Of a stretch of 64,000 nucleotides of DNA, positions 44,497 through 55,885 are shown piece by piece. The stretch is from Asterias rubens. Lineage: Eukaryota > Echinodermata > Asteroidea > Forcipulatida > Asteriidae. The translations under genes were made by a program, and so were the position numbers. Each line of letters starts with the position of its first letter. Position 1 is the stretch's first letter. The notes under the pieces were generated by a model that saw only the letters and a list, made by a program, of their open reading frames with translations, was not told where the DNA came from and made no database searches. The DNA lies in assembly GCF_902459465.1 (NCBI RefSeq), contig NC_047068.1, forward strand, positions 1,798,001-1,862,000. Reading direction: 5' to 3'.

Positions 44497-47479
44497 CATG
44501 GAGGAATTGATTCCTCCATGGTTTTAAGTACTTTTCCAGTGTTGTTGATACACCTTTGTGTATTGTATTGATGTTTGACATGCATTCAGGAAGGCAGCGT
44601 CGACAGTCTGACCGGCCATTTTGAATCGCCAACCGTCTGGCCATGCAAAGCGGCGAGTGGGTAACTTACTTCAAGTTAAACCATGATAATTGTGGTTAAA
44701 TCTAATGAGTGTTCATGACATTATACATCATCGATCCTCAATTACAATGTACATGTAATTCTGTTTTTGTTCCTTGTTCTTGTTAACTGACTTTCAAAGA
44801 GGAACATGGTCGTGGAATGACAACAACTCCCATACATCACAAGTCTGTATCACTTCACTGGCGCCGTTTCATGTTTCTTGACGATATACCTTGGAGGTGG
44901 AAATTAGACCTCCATGGTGTTTTTTGATCCGGGGATAACCGCCCATCCTTTCTGAATGTCTTGTCGTGAAACTAAACCTGGGGAGGTCTTTAAACTTAAT
45001 CGGCTTCATTGTTGCGTTGCGAACCCTTGTGTCAGCAGAAAATGTACGTTTCCCAAAGTTGAAAGCAGTTCAATGTTTTAATCAAAATGATGACGTGTGA
45101 AGGGTTAACTGCACATTTTGCGCTCGCTGTGTCTACGGCATATAACAATGTGGCAAGAGATTCAAGTCCCCTGCAGCCGATTTCAAGACCGACGAAACGC
45201 TATGGATTAATCAGAATCTCGAGTTCAGAGGACGAGTAACTCATCCTAACCATGGAGGTATTCTTCCTCCCTAATTAGCCCGGGTTCATATGGTTACGGA
45301 ACTTAAATCGCCAAGTTATAGAGAGAGTTTGGTAAAGTCGACGGTTGGATATTTTGTCCCAATAAAAGTAGAACTGTGTACCCTTTTTGGGGGATAGCGC
45401 CCTCTGTCAAATCAACCTCCTTCAGACCATCTCTGTCCTTACTCTGTGTTTTTTCCCATGGGGACAGAATCTCCGGGGACAAATTTTCCTGAAAACATAA
45501 TCAAGTTGTCATTCCAGCCATCTGCCATCTTTACAGGCATAGCCGTAAGAAAAGTGTGGATTCGACTGCAAATAAAGAATGCGTATGAATTACTCGTATG
45601 CAAATGTTACTGTATTCATGATGTAGCCACGGTACATTGTAAATTTCTCACTAAAGAGTTTGAAGCAGCATAATGAAACCTGACCCGAACTAGCTCTTTT
45701 TTGGTAAATGTTTAAATTCGATAGATCAACATCTTCATGCAGATGCGATTGGTGTTATACCCGTGCATGTAAAAAAGGAGTGAATTATAATATATAGACA
45801 AGGTTTACATGTAAACTTATTACGTCCACGATCAACTATTATTTTAAACTCCTTACGGAAACAATAACAAGTCCTTGTCTGCTGACCAACAACAACATGG
45901 CTGCCCTATGATGTGGGGGATCAATGAAATGCACCCTCTACATCTAAATTGCAATACGGCCTAAGTGGATTGATTGGATTTGCCAAGTGGAAGGAAGCTA
46001 TTCACATACGTTGAGCAATTAAAGTTGTCATAACGCACGTGGGTAGATGGGAGGTTACTTACCATGGAGCTATATAAAGATGAGTCTATACCTCCGGCCG
46101 CAACCTTATACCTTACCACACCATCAAACCACAAGACCGGGATGAAAATATAAATTGCTCATTTCCGTTTTCAACGGATGAATTGCATCCTCAAAAAGAA
46201 TTAAGGGATGTGCAACTCATCCTTTGTTTCAATAACATTCAAATTCATAGACTCATACATGTACATGTGTGTACATAGGCATACCACAAATACAATACAT
46301 CTTGCGGTCATTGGCTCAGTATAGCCATTGGAATATTATTATTAAGGTCATCTTAGGTTTTTCTACCACCGTTGTCTTGTTATAGTGAGTGCCAAGATAG
46401 CAAGGTCAGATTTTGCTTGGTTATGGTTAGACCATGGAGGTTATACCATGGTTCCATTGCAGACACCATTAGAGTGACACCACGTCGTCCGTCTCTTAAA
46501 GTGATTCGATTCACATGACCAGTTATTTACACATGAAAGACGCCTTTGAGAGTTAAACCTTTTACAGCAACACCATGGCGTGGGTATGTGCGTTTTAACA
46601 TGGTTCACGCCATTTTATTAGTGTACCCAAAAGATTATTTTACTACCAGTTCGCAAGTTGCTTTACCACCGACGCGACGTAGCACTTTTCAACGGGGGTT
46701 GGAGGGTTCTGGTTGAAGACACACCTTGAACACGTAGCAGGTGCACTGGGTATGTATTATGGTAGAAAGTGGGCTAAAACACGGAACTGTCACTTGTCAG
46801 TGGCAAGTCGTAGTTGTTGATGCCGTTCTCTGATTTAATCGGAGTACACGATAACAATCTTTAATCTTTAACCGATTGTATAGGGTCACGTAATTAATGT
46901 CAAGATCAAAGGGTCATCTCTCTGTGTACAACTAGCTGGTTCATTCCTCCATGCATTAGATATAGGCCCCGGCCCTACCAGAATTAATTTACGCTATAGC
47001 TCAATTTATAAAGGACAGCATTGGCTGGTTTCGCAGGATATTGTGACAATACTAAGGTCTTCTGTTGATTTACATGTACTATTTATCTATGAACCCCTCG
47101 GGCACTACTTGAATTAATCTTATTCCTCCATGAATTGATCATTGATCATTGAATATCAGGACTGCGTATCGTCACTGTTGCTCTCTGCATGCGAACTATG
47201 CTCTCTGGAGTTAAGAATTGGTTTTGAATTGGCCTAGTTAGACAACAATAGCTATTGTATACATTGTGGCATGACTTGCAAACACCTACCAGGTTGACAG
47301 TAAGCAGGTTATCACAATTAGAGATAAATCGTGTAAAGGATTACAATAAAAGATGTCTCGGTGAGAATTATAAAGATAATACAACATTTTAATTGACAAT
47401 TGCCGAATGAGTAAATTTTCAAGGTTTACTTATGGAGTCGTTTATCCATGGAGGAATAAATTTATTTATTCCTCCATGG
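44497..47479. repeat. cluster of five CCATGGAGG hairpins in otherwise empty DNA
   Basis: Hairpins at 44497-44520 (11-bp arms), 44888-44917, 45250-45270 (weak), 46431-46452 and 47446-47479 (16-bp perfect arms, 2-nt loop). All are built on CCATGGAGG/CCTCCATGG. The rest of 44.35-47.8 kb shows no gene; a 75-codon frame at 45446-45673 is unrecognised. Confidence 0.6.
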
Positions 47480-47845
47480 TTTATCTAATCACAAGCTATA
47501 GTGTTGTTTGGTCATGTCATTTGGAATGTTATCGTCAACAAGCCGTGTGTGGACAGAGCTAGCACTCAGCTTGCAGTAGCATGGAATGGGAACTTCCTCG
47601 TTGGTGAAACCATGGTGACACCGACACCTTTCAACTATTTCAGTTAACATCACAATCCTGAGTTATGCACCCGGCTTACGTTAGGTCATTTTGCTGTTTC
47701 CGTGGGCTATATATTTCCAGCTCGCATTCCTCAACTGCTCAGGACATGTAAAGGGCGTCTAATACCCCATCATGACATGGGCATTTTGTTTCAAGAAAAT
47801 GTAATATAAAAAACTAACAAGCCCAACAAACAAATAAAATCGATT

Positions 47846-48058
47846 TGGCTGTTGCAAACTGCTTGTCAACTAAAAAGGACCTATTATGGCCTGACGTTCT
47901 GACCCTAGCAGAGCCTTTCTAATGGCCTGACGTTCTGACCCTAGCAGCGCCTTTCTAATGGCCTGACATTCTGACCCTAGCAGAGCCTAATGGCCTGACG
48001 TTTTGAACCTAGCAGAGTTTTTCTGAGGGGCGAAACGTCAGGTCATTAACTATTTTTG
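47846..48058. mobile_element. MITE-like repeat with 36-bp internal tandem units
   Basis: Begins GTTGCAAACTGCTTGTCAAC. Four units of ATGGCCTGACGTTCTGACCC (period 36, 36, 32) are followed by an inverted copy (CGAAACGTCAGGTCATTA). Same family as 63222-63350. Confidence 0.6.
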
Positions 48059-48153
48059 CAACACATACAATGGATGTTGCCAGTTTAAAACCCGGATTCA
48101 TATTGTTGGTTGTTTGACTTCCTATTGATTTAGTGTTTTCTTCTTTTCCCCAG

Positions 48154-48312
48154 GATCACTCAATCGGATCTTAAGCTGACGAAGAGACATTTTGTCAACA
48201 CCCTTACAATCAAATTCCTCTATAGTGACAAAAAGGCCGACAACTAAACCAGAAACGTCTAGTTTGGATCTAATGTATTATAGCAAGAGTCCTGTATGCC
48301 TACTGCAACAAT
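48154..48312 (+). other. probable 5' UTR part of the LRAT-like gene exon
   Basis: TTCTTCTTTTCCCCAG ending at 48153 is a strong splice acceptor, so the coding exon likely begins at 48154 with about 159 nt of 5' UTR. No upstream exon could be identified. Confidence 0.4.
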
Positions 48313-48810
48313 ATGGGGAATACTCAGAACCGTTTTCTGCCCTTTGATCGTGTGTTACCGAAGTGTGAACCAGGAGACCTCCTAGAAATTCTCTATCCAA
48401 ACTCATCATTCAATCATTGGGCAGTGTACATCGGTGAGGGCGCTATCATACATGTACGTCAACCATGGATCAAACGGGAGTCGGTAGAAAGTGCTGTTGG
48501 TGCTGATTTCAATGACAACACTACAAGATCTAAACTTATGCGCATCAATAATGACAAACATAAGGTGTTGAAAATCCCTCCACAATCATCGCAGAAAATT
48601 ATAGACTCGGCAAACGAGCAGATAGGTGTGGAATGGTACAACATGCAATTATATGGCTGTGAAATGTTTGCCATAAGATGTCGCTATGGTGTCAAAGTGG
48701 ACGTGAGAAATGATTTTTATAAATCAACAGATATTGAGAAACCTACTGACTCGATGGTGGCGCTATCTAACCCACTTATAACACATGGACATCAGCAACA
48801 CGAATTTTGA
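48313..48810 (+). CDS. LRAT-domain (NlpC/P60-like) protein with altered Cys motif
   Basis: 165 residues, close to the size of HRASLS/PLAAT-type proteins. GDLLEI (21-26), HWAVYIG (35-41) and IIHV (45-48) give the two catalytic-region histidines (H35, H47). The expected NCEHF box reads YGCEMFAIRCRYG, so Cys116 is kept but the preceding Asn is Gly and the following His is Met. Family members are thiol acyltransferases or phospholipases A1/A2 acting on phosphatidylcholine or retinol. Whether this variant is active is uncertain. Most vertebrate homologues have a C-terminal membrane anchor; here the last 40 residues are polar, so it may be soluble. The ATG is the first after a likely acceptor at 48153. 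A MITE follows 100 bp after the stop. Confidence 0.85.
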   Translation: MGNTQNRFLPFDRVLPKCEPGDLLEILYPNSSFNHWAVYIGEGAIIHVRQPWIKRESVESAVGADFNDNTTRSKLMRINNDKHKVLKIPPQSSQKIIDSANEQIGVEWYNMQLYGCEMFAIRCRYGVKVDVRNDFYKSTDIEKPTDSMVALSNPLITHGHQQHEF

Positions 48811-48912
48811 TATTCTGAAAAATTATTTAGGTGTTACTATGTCAAAATTAACAATAAGTTACAGACCATTATTCTCAATTGTGTATCCAAACTACATGTA
48901 TGCATACAAAAC

Positions 48913-49229
48913 AAATCTGTTAAAATTTGGGCTCTTGGTCATCGAGGTTGCAAGAAAATAACGAAAGAAAAACACCCTAGTTGCACACAATGTATGCTTT
49001 TTTAGATGCCTGAGAAAGGCTTTGGGCCTGAAATCCTTTCTCAGATTCAAATATTTTCGTGAGAGTTACCTCTTAGGCTCTTTCTCAAAAACTATAGCTA
49101 AAACTTCACAGGGTGTCATTTTCTCACAATGTTTTTTGTTTTTACCATCAACAGCTCTCCATTGCTCGTTAACCAAGATAATTGTGCTTGAAATGTGTAT
49201 TTATAGCAAACGTATCCAGTGCCTTTAAA
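48913..49229 (-). mobile_element. T2/Kolobok-like MITE family A, variant centre
   Basis: Carries the family's TCATCGAGGTTGC, GAAAGAAAAACACCC, TTTCTCACAATG and GTGCCTTTAA blocks. The central stem is CTGAGAAAGG...CCTTTCTCAG (about 49012-49046), not GAGACCTCA. The TTAAAGGCACTGG end is lost. Confidence 0.6.
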
Positions 49230-51967
49230 AGCAAATTGTTTTATTTTGATCAAGTAAAAGTTAATTTATATGCATGATGATATTTTTGTATTAGTGATGC
49301 CGAACTGTGTACGTGCAAACGAGCCTTTAGAAGGGACCAGTTTTCAGTAGAAGATGTAAATCATAACTTTAAAAAATGCTACGCATCCCCGGTAAGCGTC
49401 TTAAAATGCTGGAGATTAAGTGCGTTTGAAACTGTAGAACTTATTCAAATTGGGATTCAAACCATAACAAAACACCTTCATTTACGATACTTCGAATATA
49501 ATTTTGCATCTTGGCAAGACGGCCCATTAAAAAAATGTAAATGATTTAAAATGATCGAAAACAACATACAATTGATACGGTTAAATGTTAAAACTTATTG
49601 GTTGTACTGACGTATAATTGTTCATGAATATATATCATCGATATAAATATTTCCGTCTGTTGATGTTTAGACAATTGTAATTGGAAGGCCCTCAATGTTA
49701 CCCAATATTTATTTTTATATGAAAAAATTACAGAAAAAAATTAGCATTTTCGTTTTTTCCCCTAAAACAGGGACCACCGTAATTTATGGAATTTTCAAAA
49801 GATTCTCGCGAGGTGTGTTTATTGGTTTATTATAGAGGTCTGGACTAAATTTGAACTATTTTGGCTAAAGACTGATGTTTAAAATCACTTTTAGTCGCGA
49901 CTGAGATCAAATGGGTCACCCGACTTCTACGTATTTAATTGTATGGTTTGTTTATTGAAAACAATCTTTGATTTGACAAGCTTTATTTAGTCATATTGTT
50001 ACCAGGAACATCTCTCCCGTGCAATAAACAACAACCCCTGAAGAAAAGCCAACGAATAAACCTCCTGGATGAGGTTTACACTGGCCTCTATAGGATTGGG
50101 ACATATGAATCATAACGTTTCACATTGTTCCATACAATACAATGGTAGCAAATATTAAAGTAGCGTTAGTGGCGACATTCAAGGTCAAACTGGCAGCGTA
50201 ATAACAAAAAAGAGGGAGTTGTTTTACACACTTTCAATACTTATTATCATTTCGAGAAACTTGTGGACGTTTTTAACACTTATCAAGGAGAACTGTGTAT
50301 CCATAAAGGCCTAACCATTGTTGGATCATGTTGTGGAATAGAAGTGCACGAATATTGTACCTTAACCGCCAAAAGTGTTATCGAACTTTCCAAGTTGTCC
50401 CATTGCGTAAGTGTGTCTTCTTCGCTCACGTATTCTAGGCCTGTAGCATTATTCGATGCCGTGTTAAAGGAAAGCCATGTGAGCTAATAAAACAAAAAAT
50501 AATGAGGGAAAAGATGAATAATTTATTGTTGTATAAAATTATTGTTTGACAAAATAATTTGTCACCATTTCTTGTGCACCATGTATATAAGGGTTACTCA
50601 TAGAGTTATATATAACTCTATGGGGTTACTCGGGTTACGAGTACAGTGTCCACATTATGATATAGCCTTCCCTCAGCAAATAGAGGGCGCTTTTCGAAGA
50701 GTCGACGCTAATCCCCTATCCTGATACACACAATTTGACGAGCAGAGATGACTCTAGACTCAAGTTATTTTCAGTCCCGTCGCCAAACATTAAAAAAAAC
50801 TTCCCGCAACCTGTGCCACGCCGGTAGCTCAGAACTGCAATAGCTACATTTCGACGTTGAGGGCGCACTGATAAACGGCTTGTTTGGTAGTTGGCGAGGT
50901 ATGCTTTGCGGAACCTCTCACACGATCGAACGGGACTTGAATAAAGTCTAACATGCCCAGTTGCTCACACCATATGCTAACACACAGTCCCAAAACCTTC
51001 TACTTAGAGCCCAAATCTTTTCAAATCTTCCTGGTTTTCTCCTGGTTTCCCTCAAATTCTTATGCCCAAGTTCTCCAGTCACATTCTCAATCCCCATACA
51101 GCCCATACCTCTTTTTTTGCTGCACATAATATTAGACCAATTTCCATTTCCTCTGGTGTCAAATAATTATAACCACATAATCCATTTCCTTCTAAATCCT
51201 CTCAAATCAGAAGCCCGTAATTGCCCCAATCCTCTGAGATCCTCCTAAACTGCAATCCCATAATAGCACAAGACCTCCAAATTCATTAATTTAAGCTTTA
51301 AATTTTCGGGGAAAAAAACAAAAAATTATGATAGAAACTTAAATTAATTTTTAACATCTCTTTTTATTACTTTGTCTGCATTTTAAAACTGAACATTGCA
51401 AGCTTTAAGTCTATCACTGCAAATGGTTCCCAGACTAATTAATAACACCTACATTGCAATTTAAAATAAAAAGGGGAAAGACAACCGAACCTTCAGTCAT
51501 CAATCGTTCTGAATGTCTAAATAAATAAATACAACTAATTTAGTTTAACCTGATAAATACAAGTCACCTACTACATTATATGCGAAGGAATATATTTACA
51601 TGTTTTTGATCAATTCACAAAAACTACATAAAAGTCTGAACACTGGCAGGCGTGTGTTACAAAACAGAGAGCATGTCAGTATTGAGAATTGCGTAGTTTT
51701 AAATTCAACAGTTATTAAACATGGCCTTTGACATCAAACCCAAGCCTTGTACTTAGTCATTTGGTCTGTTATGGTTTAACAGCAGGGGTTTCAAATACTA
51801 CAAATTCATTATTATCATTTTATCATGGAAAGTAACTGATTTAATGTAGTTTAAAATGAGTCCTTGAGTCTTTTAAGAAGTTGGTCATTATTTCACAAAT
51901 TATTTCTAGAACTGAGCCATATTGATTGGTCAAAACATGGAAGCTTTTAAGACAGTCAAATTGATAA
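49230..51967. other. non-coding interval
   Basis: No supported gene. 50595-50625 has a 14-bp palindrome (ATAGAGTTATATATAACTCTAT). A TC-rich 95-codon frame at 50961-51248 is low-complexity. Confidence 0.4.
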
Positions 51968-52345
51968 TGTTGGCTCCCCGAATTGATCGGAAGCCAGCGC
52001 CTTAATCTCATGTTTAGGTTGTTTGGTTGTAAATTATGAGAGGTGAACCTGATAGTGAGATTACCAAATTGACTTCTAATCGAATTGATCAGATGCCAGC
52101 GCGTTAATCTCACTAGAAAGGTGCACTTCTACCATGATTGACAACCAAACTTGCAATAGAGATCAATACGCTGGCTTCTGATCGAAACGATTAGGAGCCA
52201 GCGCATGAATCTCAATTACAAATTTGGTTGTAAATAATGATAGAAGTGTACCTTTCTAGTGAGATTAATGCGCTGGATTCTAATCGACTCGGTCAGATGC
52301 CAGCGCAATAGCGCTTTAATCTAAATTACAAGTTTTACAACCAAA
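51968..52345. repeat. foldback repeat downstream of ATF4
   Basis: CCAGCGC-(T/A)TAATCTCAC and TGGTTGTAAAT motifs occur in direct and inverted orientation. The arms 52096-52152 and 52220-52277 are inverted and about 85 percent alike (CCAGCGC, TCTCACTAGAAAGGT, ACAACCAAA in both). Ends about 150 bp past the ATF4 stop. Confidence 0.65.
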
Positions 52346-52399
52346 CATACTTTTCATTGTTCAATATTTGTAAACCGACTCAATCATCCCGAAATATTG

Positions 52400-52405
52400 T
52401 TTATT
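52400..52405 (-). terminator. candidate ATF4 polyadenylation signal
   Basis: AATAAA on the minus strand, 92 nt after the stop codon. First canonical hexamer found; actual use is not proven. Confidence 0.4.
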
Positions 52406-52496
52406 AACTACAACTTGCACTACAAAACTTGTGCATAAAGCATATGTGACAAAAAGCATCATTGTTTACAAACTGACAACACATCAAAATTAACTT

Positions 52497-54240
52497 TCAC
52501 TTCCTTAAAATTTTCAGTTCTCCTTTGACCTTATAGACCTCCACCATAAGATCTTTAAGATACTTAATCTCTCTTGAGAGTGATTCAACTTTATCGTTCA
52601 ATTCAGAGTTCTTTTCTTCTAATTCCATCTGTTCTGTCATAAGCACATTGGCTTCAACACGTTTCTTCTCCCGATACCGCGTGGCGGCAACTTTATTCTG
52701 GTCTCGTTTCTTGGTCTTCTTAATCCCTGGGTCCTTGACGGTCTTCAGCCTAGGCTTGGCCTTTGATTTTCTCTGCGGGGTTTCTACTTCAAGCAGCTCT
52801 TCATCTTCTTCTCCTGACTGAGAAAACGCTGGTGAAGATCCGGCCTCGGGGGTTGGCTGAGACACGACATCGGTGTTGGTATCGTTCAAGATTTCATTGG
52901 AGAAAATGGATGTCAGTCCGTCTGCAATTTGCCACAAACACTCCTCAGCTGTGAGTTGAGCTTCTGGACTTTGTGGTTTGGAGTCATACGGGGAAGAGGG
53001 TAACGATGAACCTTCAGAGTTCTGAAACACTGAGGAATCCTCTGAGGTTTGGGAGAGTGGGGAATCAGGGGAGCAGAGTGATGCTGCTGGGTACAATGCT
53101 AGAAGATCTGAAGCCGTCTCTTCACCTGGCGATGGAGGTTGAGGTGGGATTTCCTCGTTCACCATCAACAACTGAAGAAGCTCTTCTGCTGGCTCAATGG
53201 ATTCCTCATTGGATAAAGCCAAGGGAACCGTGGTCAGCAAGTCTGGTGGCATGATGTCTGCTGCATCAATCCATTCAGCCAGAGCAATTTTCTCGGACAT
53301 CCATTCTGGGAGATCTTCAAAAGGAGAGCTCTCTGTATACAAAAGTATACGAAAAACATTAAGTAAAACAATCGCCAAGTTTTTTATTTTTGATTTGAAT
53401 AATTAACAGTGTCAGGCCTTGAATGTTGCTTTGATGGGGCACAGCAATTTTCCTCTAGTAAGTAAGGGGCACTTCTATGAGCAAAATATAATTTGTATTG
53501 GAACTTTTTAAAGGGCAACACAGCAGTTGCTGTGGGTGCCATGGGTTAATTGGAGACCTGCAGTATTGTGTTCTCAAATGTGATTTCATATGCCAACAAC
53601 CTATCATGAAGTCTCCATAAACATGTTCAATCAGTAAATTTAGCCTCAAACCGAGGGGTGAATTTCATTGAGTTGCTGAAGCCCAACACATTGAAGCAAT
53701 AATGTGCTTCTCAAGAATGCGCAGGACCCCAGTTACAAATGAAACAAAATACATGGTATTTTAGCTTATTGCGTTGCCCTGGTGGTAAGCATTTGTTATG
53801 CACTTTTGTATGTGATTAAGCAGCTCTAGCAACTCTATAAAAAAGGGCACAGGGCCCAATTTCAAAAGAGCTGCTTTAGCTCAACAAGTAGCTACACACA
53901 AGAAAACAATGCTCACCAGAATAAGGTGACCTGTCACATGTAAAATTAGTACCTAGTATCCTGCTCATTTCTGCTTAGCAGAATATTTCTATTAAGCAAT
54001 ATTTGTCACTTAAGTAACTCTATGAAATTGGGCTCAGGTCTTTGATGTACCTTTTATGCACTGTCCATCAAGTTCTCCCAGCAGCTCATCTGCCAGGGAT
54101 GCAGAGCTCCCAAGCTCTGTACCCTGAACCTTAAACAGATCATCCCTCTCTGTTGCCCATAAGCTGGGCTCCTCCCCCAAGAAGGAGGTCACTGCGTCCA
54201 ATTCCATGCTGTATAAGGACATCTTGCTTTCCTTGATCAT
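52497..54240 (-). CDS. ATF4: bZIP transcription factor ATF4
   Basis: complement(join(52497..53332, 54051..54240)), 1026 nt, 341 residues; human ATF4 is 351. The donor AAAAG|GTACAT and acceptor TTGTATACAG|AGAGC join in frame (I-K-E-S-S-P-F). The C-terminus, about residues 268-335, is a bZIP. Its basic region is QNKVAATRYREKKR (human QNKTAATRYRQKKR), followed by a leucine zipper that includes SLSREIKYLKDLMVEV (human SLAKEIQYLKDLIEEV). The N-terminal two-thirds is acidic and Ser/Pro-rich, as in an activation domain. No DSGxxS beta-TrCP degron is visible. ATF4 is the effector of the integrated stress response; it dimerises with C/EBP or AP-1 proteins in the nucleus and induces amino-acid synthesis and redox genes. 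The start is set by an upstream in-frame stop and by two uORFs that resemble the vertebrate control layout. A MITE occupies part of the coding intron. Confidence 0.95.
53850..54037. mobile_element. CAGGGCCCAATTTCA-ended MITE in the ATF4 coding intron
   Basis: Left CAGGGCCCAATTTCAAAAGAG, right read inward CCTGAGCCCAATTTCATAGAG, about 25 bp of imperfect inverted repeat. Its right edge is only 13 bp from the coding-exon donor at 54050. Confidence 0.7.
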
Positions 54241-54329
54241 GGATTTCTTCTTGAGAATAAATGAAGCTTTGTTGTAAGTCTTGAGCTGACCCAGTTTGGG
54301 TACCTGTGAAGGTGCGCATCATTAGCGAA
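54051..54329 (-). other. ATF4: ATF4 exon 2 (uORF2 body and main start codon)
   Basis: A strong acceptor TCTTTCCTGTCATTGCAG ends at 54330, so exon 2 begins at 54329. It carries most of uORF2 and the ATF4 start at 54240, and ends at the 54051 donor. Confidence 0.8.
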
Positions 54330-55885
54330 CTGCAATGACAGGAAAGAAGACTTGAGTTAATCCATAATAAGAACAAATGGGCAACTAATGAACACAATTA
54401 TGGTACTATTTCCTTCTACAACAATACAAAAATAATGTGTCATGATCTGTGTGTCAGGAATTAGAGTCTCACAATATAGCACACTTTCATTTTTTGTCCA
54501 GAACATTTTATACAATGCCATCTGGGCGTATTTAATACTAGATGAATAAAATATTGACCTTCTTTTAGTCATTGATTAACAGTCCTCCACTTAATTAACT
54601 ATCTCATATAACTTTCTGGGCCTGGTTGGTTTAAATAAGTTGATAAAACTTAGAAAGATCACTAAACTTCATATTTGTTTTAAAATATAGGCCTAGTTCA
54701 TATTATTATTGACATCCCCCTAGGGCTAGGCCTATTGAATGATTGAAAGGGTCAATAATTGTTGAAACTGAAATATTGATGTAAACAATTGTTTCACTGT
54801 AGTATGGCTCAGACCCAAGTGTTCAAATTAATATTTAGTCCAGAGTTCAACTGGGCCTAGATATTCTATCTGTGACAACTATGGTATGGAGTATTGACAA
54901 AATGTATTGTTGACAAAAAACTCCATAAATCCCATGCGAATTCCTCCCATGAATGCATCCAAAGTACGAGTACATCTATCTATCTATCTCTATGGTGTAG
55001 TACATTCCTCTTGTAGTGTAGAGTATAGTCGTACTGTAAGGTGCAAAGTGTGCGATCAGGGAACACGACATCTTATATTTACAAGTGAAAAAAAGTTCAA
55101 GGACCAAGTCCAAATAAAGCATTTTATAACACACCTCTTGCTTGGTCTGTATTCTGGTTGGCTGAAATACGGTCACGTGGGGTGCGCCTGCGTGTTTTTT
55201 TGTAGGTCTTTTAAAATAGTGCCTGGTTACAGCCCCCTCTCTTGATGTGAACCGTGAACAGCAACTACAACACTTCCTTTCTTTTCCAGATTTCCGTTCT
55301 TATTTCACATTTAATTAAGACCAAGGTGTGTTAAAAAACCACATATTGACTGGCATAATTTGGACGTGACGGTTACATTATCAAAACTACAATAAAGCTA
55401 GAAAAAACTATAGGCCTATTCCATTTTTTTCTGAGCCACACAAATGTTTGAAACACGACAATGACAATTTAATTTATACTAAATTTAATTTTTGCGGTCC
55501 AAATTTTTTACAATGCAAAAATGTATAAACAATTTACAATGAATTATCTACTCCCAAGGGCCAAGGCTAAGTCTCTCTTGTCAAAAATATCTACTTAATT
55601 ATATATCTACCGTACTCCATACAAAACCCAGTGCCAGACAATACAGATATTTTAAATTAAAATATAAAATAGCAGAACGATGAATTCAAGAACATGGATA
55701 AATGGAACTTATTAAAAGTCGGCACATTTTCAGTGGCCATATGCTGCATAGTTAGTGTATTACATTACAGAGTGCTAACAACAGTGCGCCGTCAATGGTC
55801 AAAATGGCGGAAGGAAACTTACAAAAATACCAAAACATCAAAGTTTTTACATGAAAATTAGACATAGAAAATGTACTCACGCCAT
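54140..55885 (-). promoter_or_regulatory. ATF4: ATF4 uORF2, spliced, overlapping the main ORF
   Basis: ATG at 55883-55885 is the last but two bases of exon 1 (AAACATGGC|GTGAGT donor at 55880). Splicing to 54329 gives ATG GCT TCG CTA ATG ATG CGC and runs to a stop at 54140-54142: 64 codons, or 59-60 if the internal ATGs are used. It overlaps the first 101 nt of the ATF4 ORF in a different frame. In vertebrates a 59-codon uORF2 overlapping the start out of frame blocks ATF4 translation except under eIF2alpha phosphorylation. The same behaviour here is inference from layout. Confidence 0.8.
54330..55880 (-). other. ATF4: ATF4 5'-UTR intron
   Basis: GTGAGT donor at 55880 and TGCAG acceptor at 54330 bound a 1,551-bp intron. 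It is AT-rich; small open frames in it (for example 54907-55245 plus) have no recognisable product. Confidence 0.7.

Noticed and set aside
47880-48030. possible CRISPR-like array of 36-bp repeats
   Set aside because: Units are directly adjacent with no spacers, in a eukaryotic genome; an internal tandem repeat of a MITE.
52763-53254. plus-strand ORFs opposite the ATF4 coding exon
   Set aside because: Shadows of the minus-strand bZIP coding exon.
54907-55245. 112-codon plus-strand ORF in the ATF4 5' intron
   Set aside because: Spurious: no domain, no splice context, contains a simple ATCT repeat.
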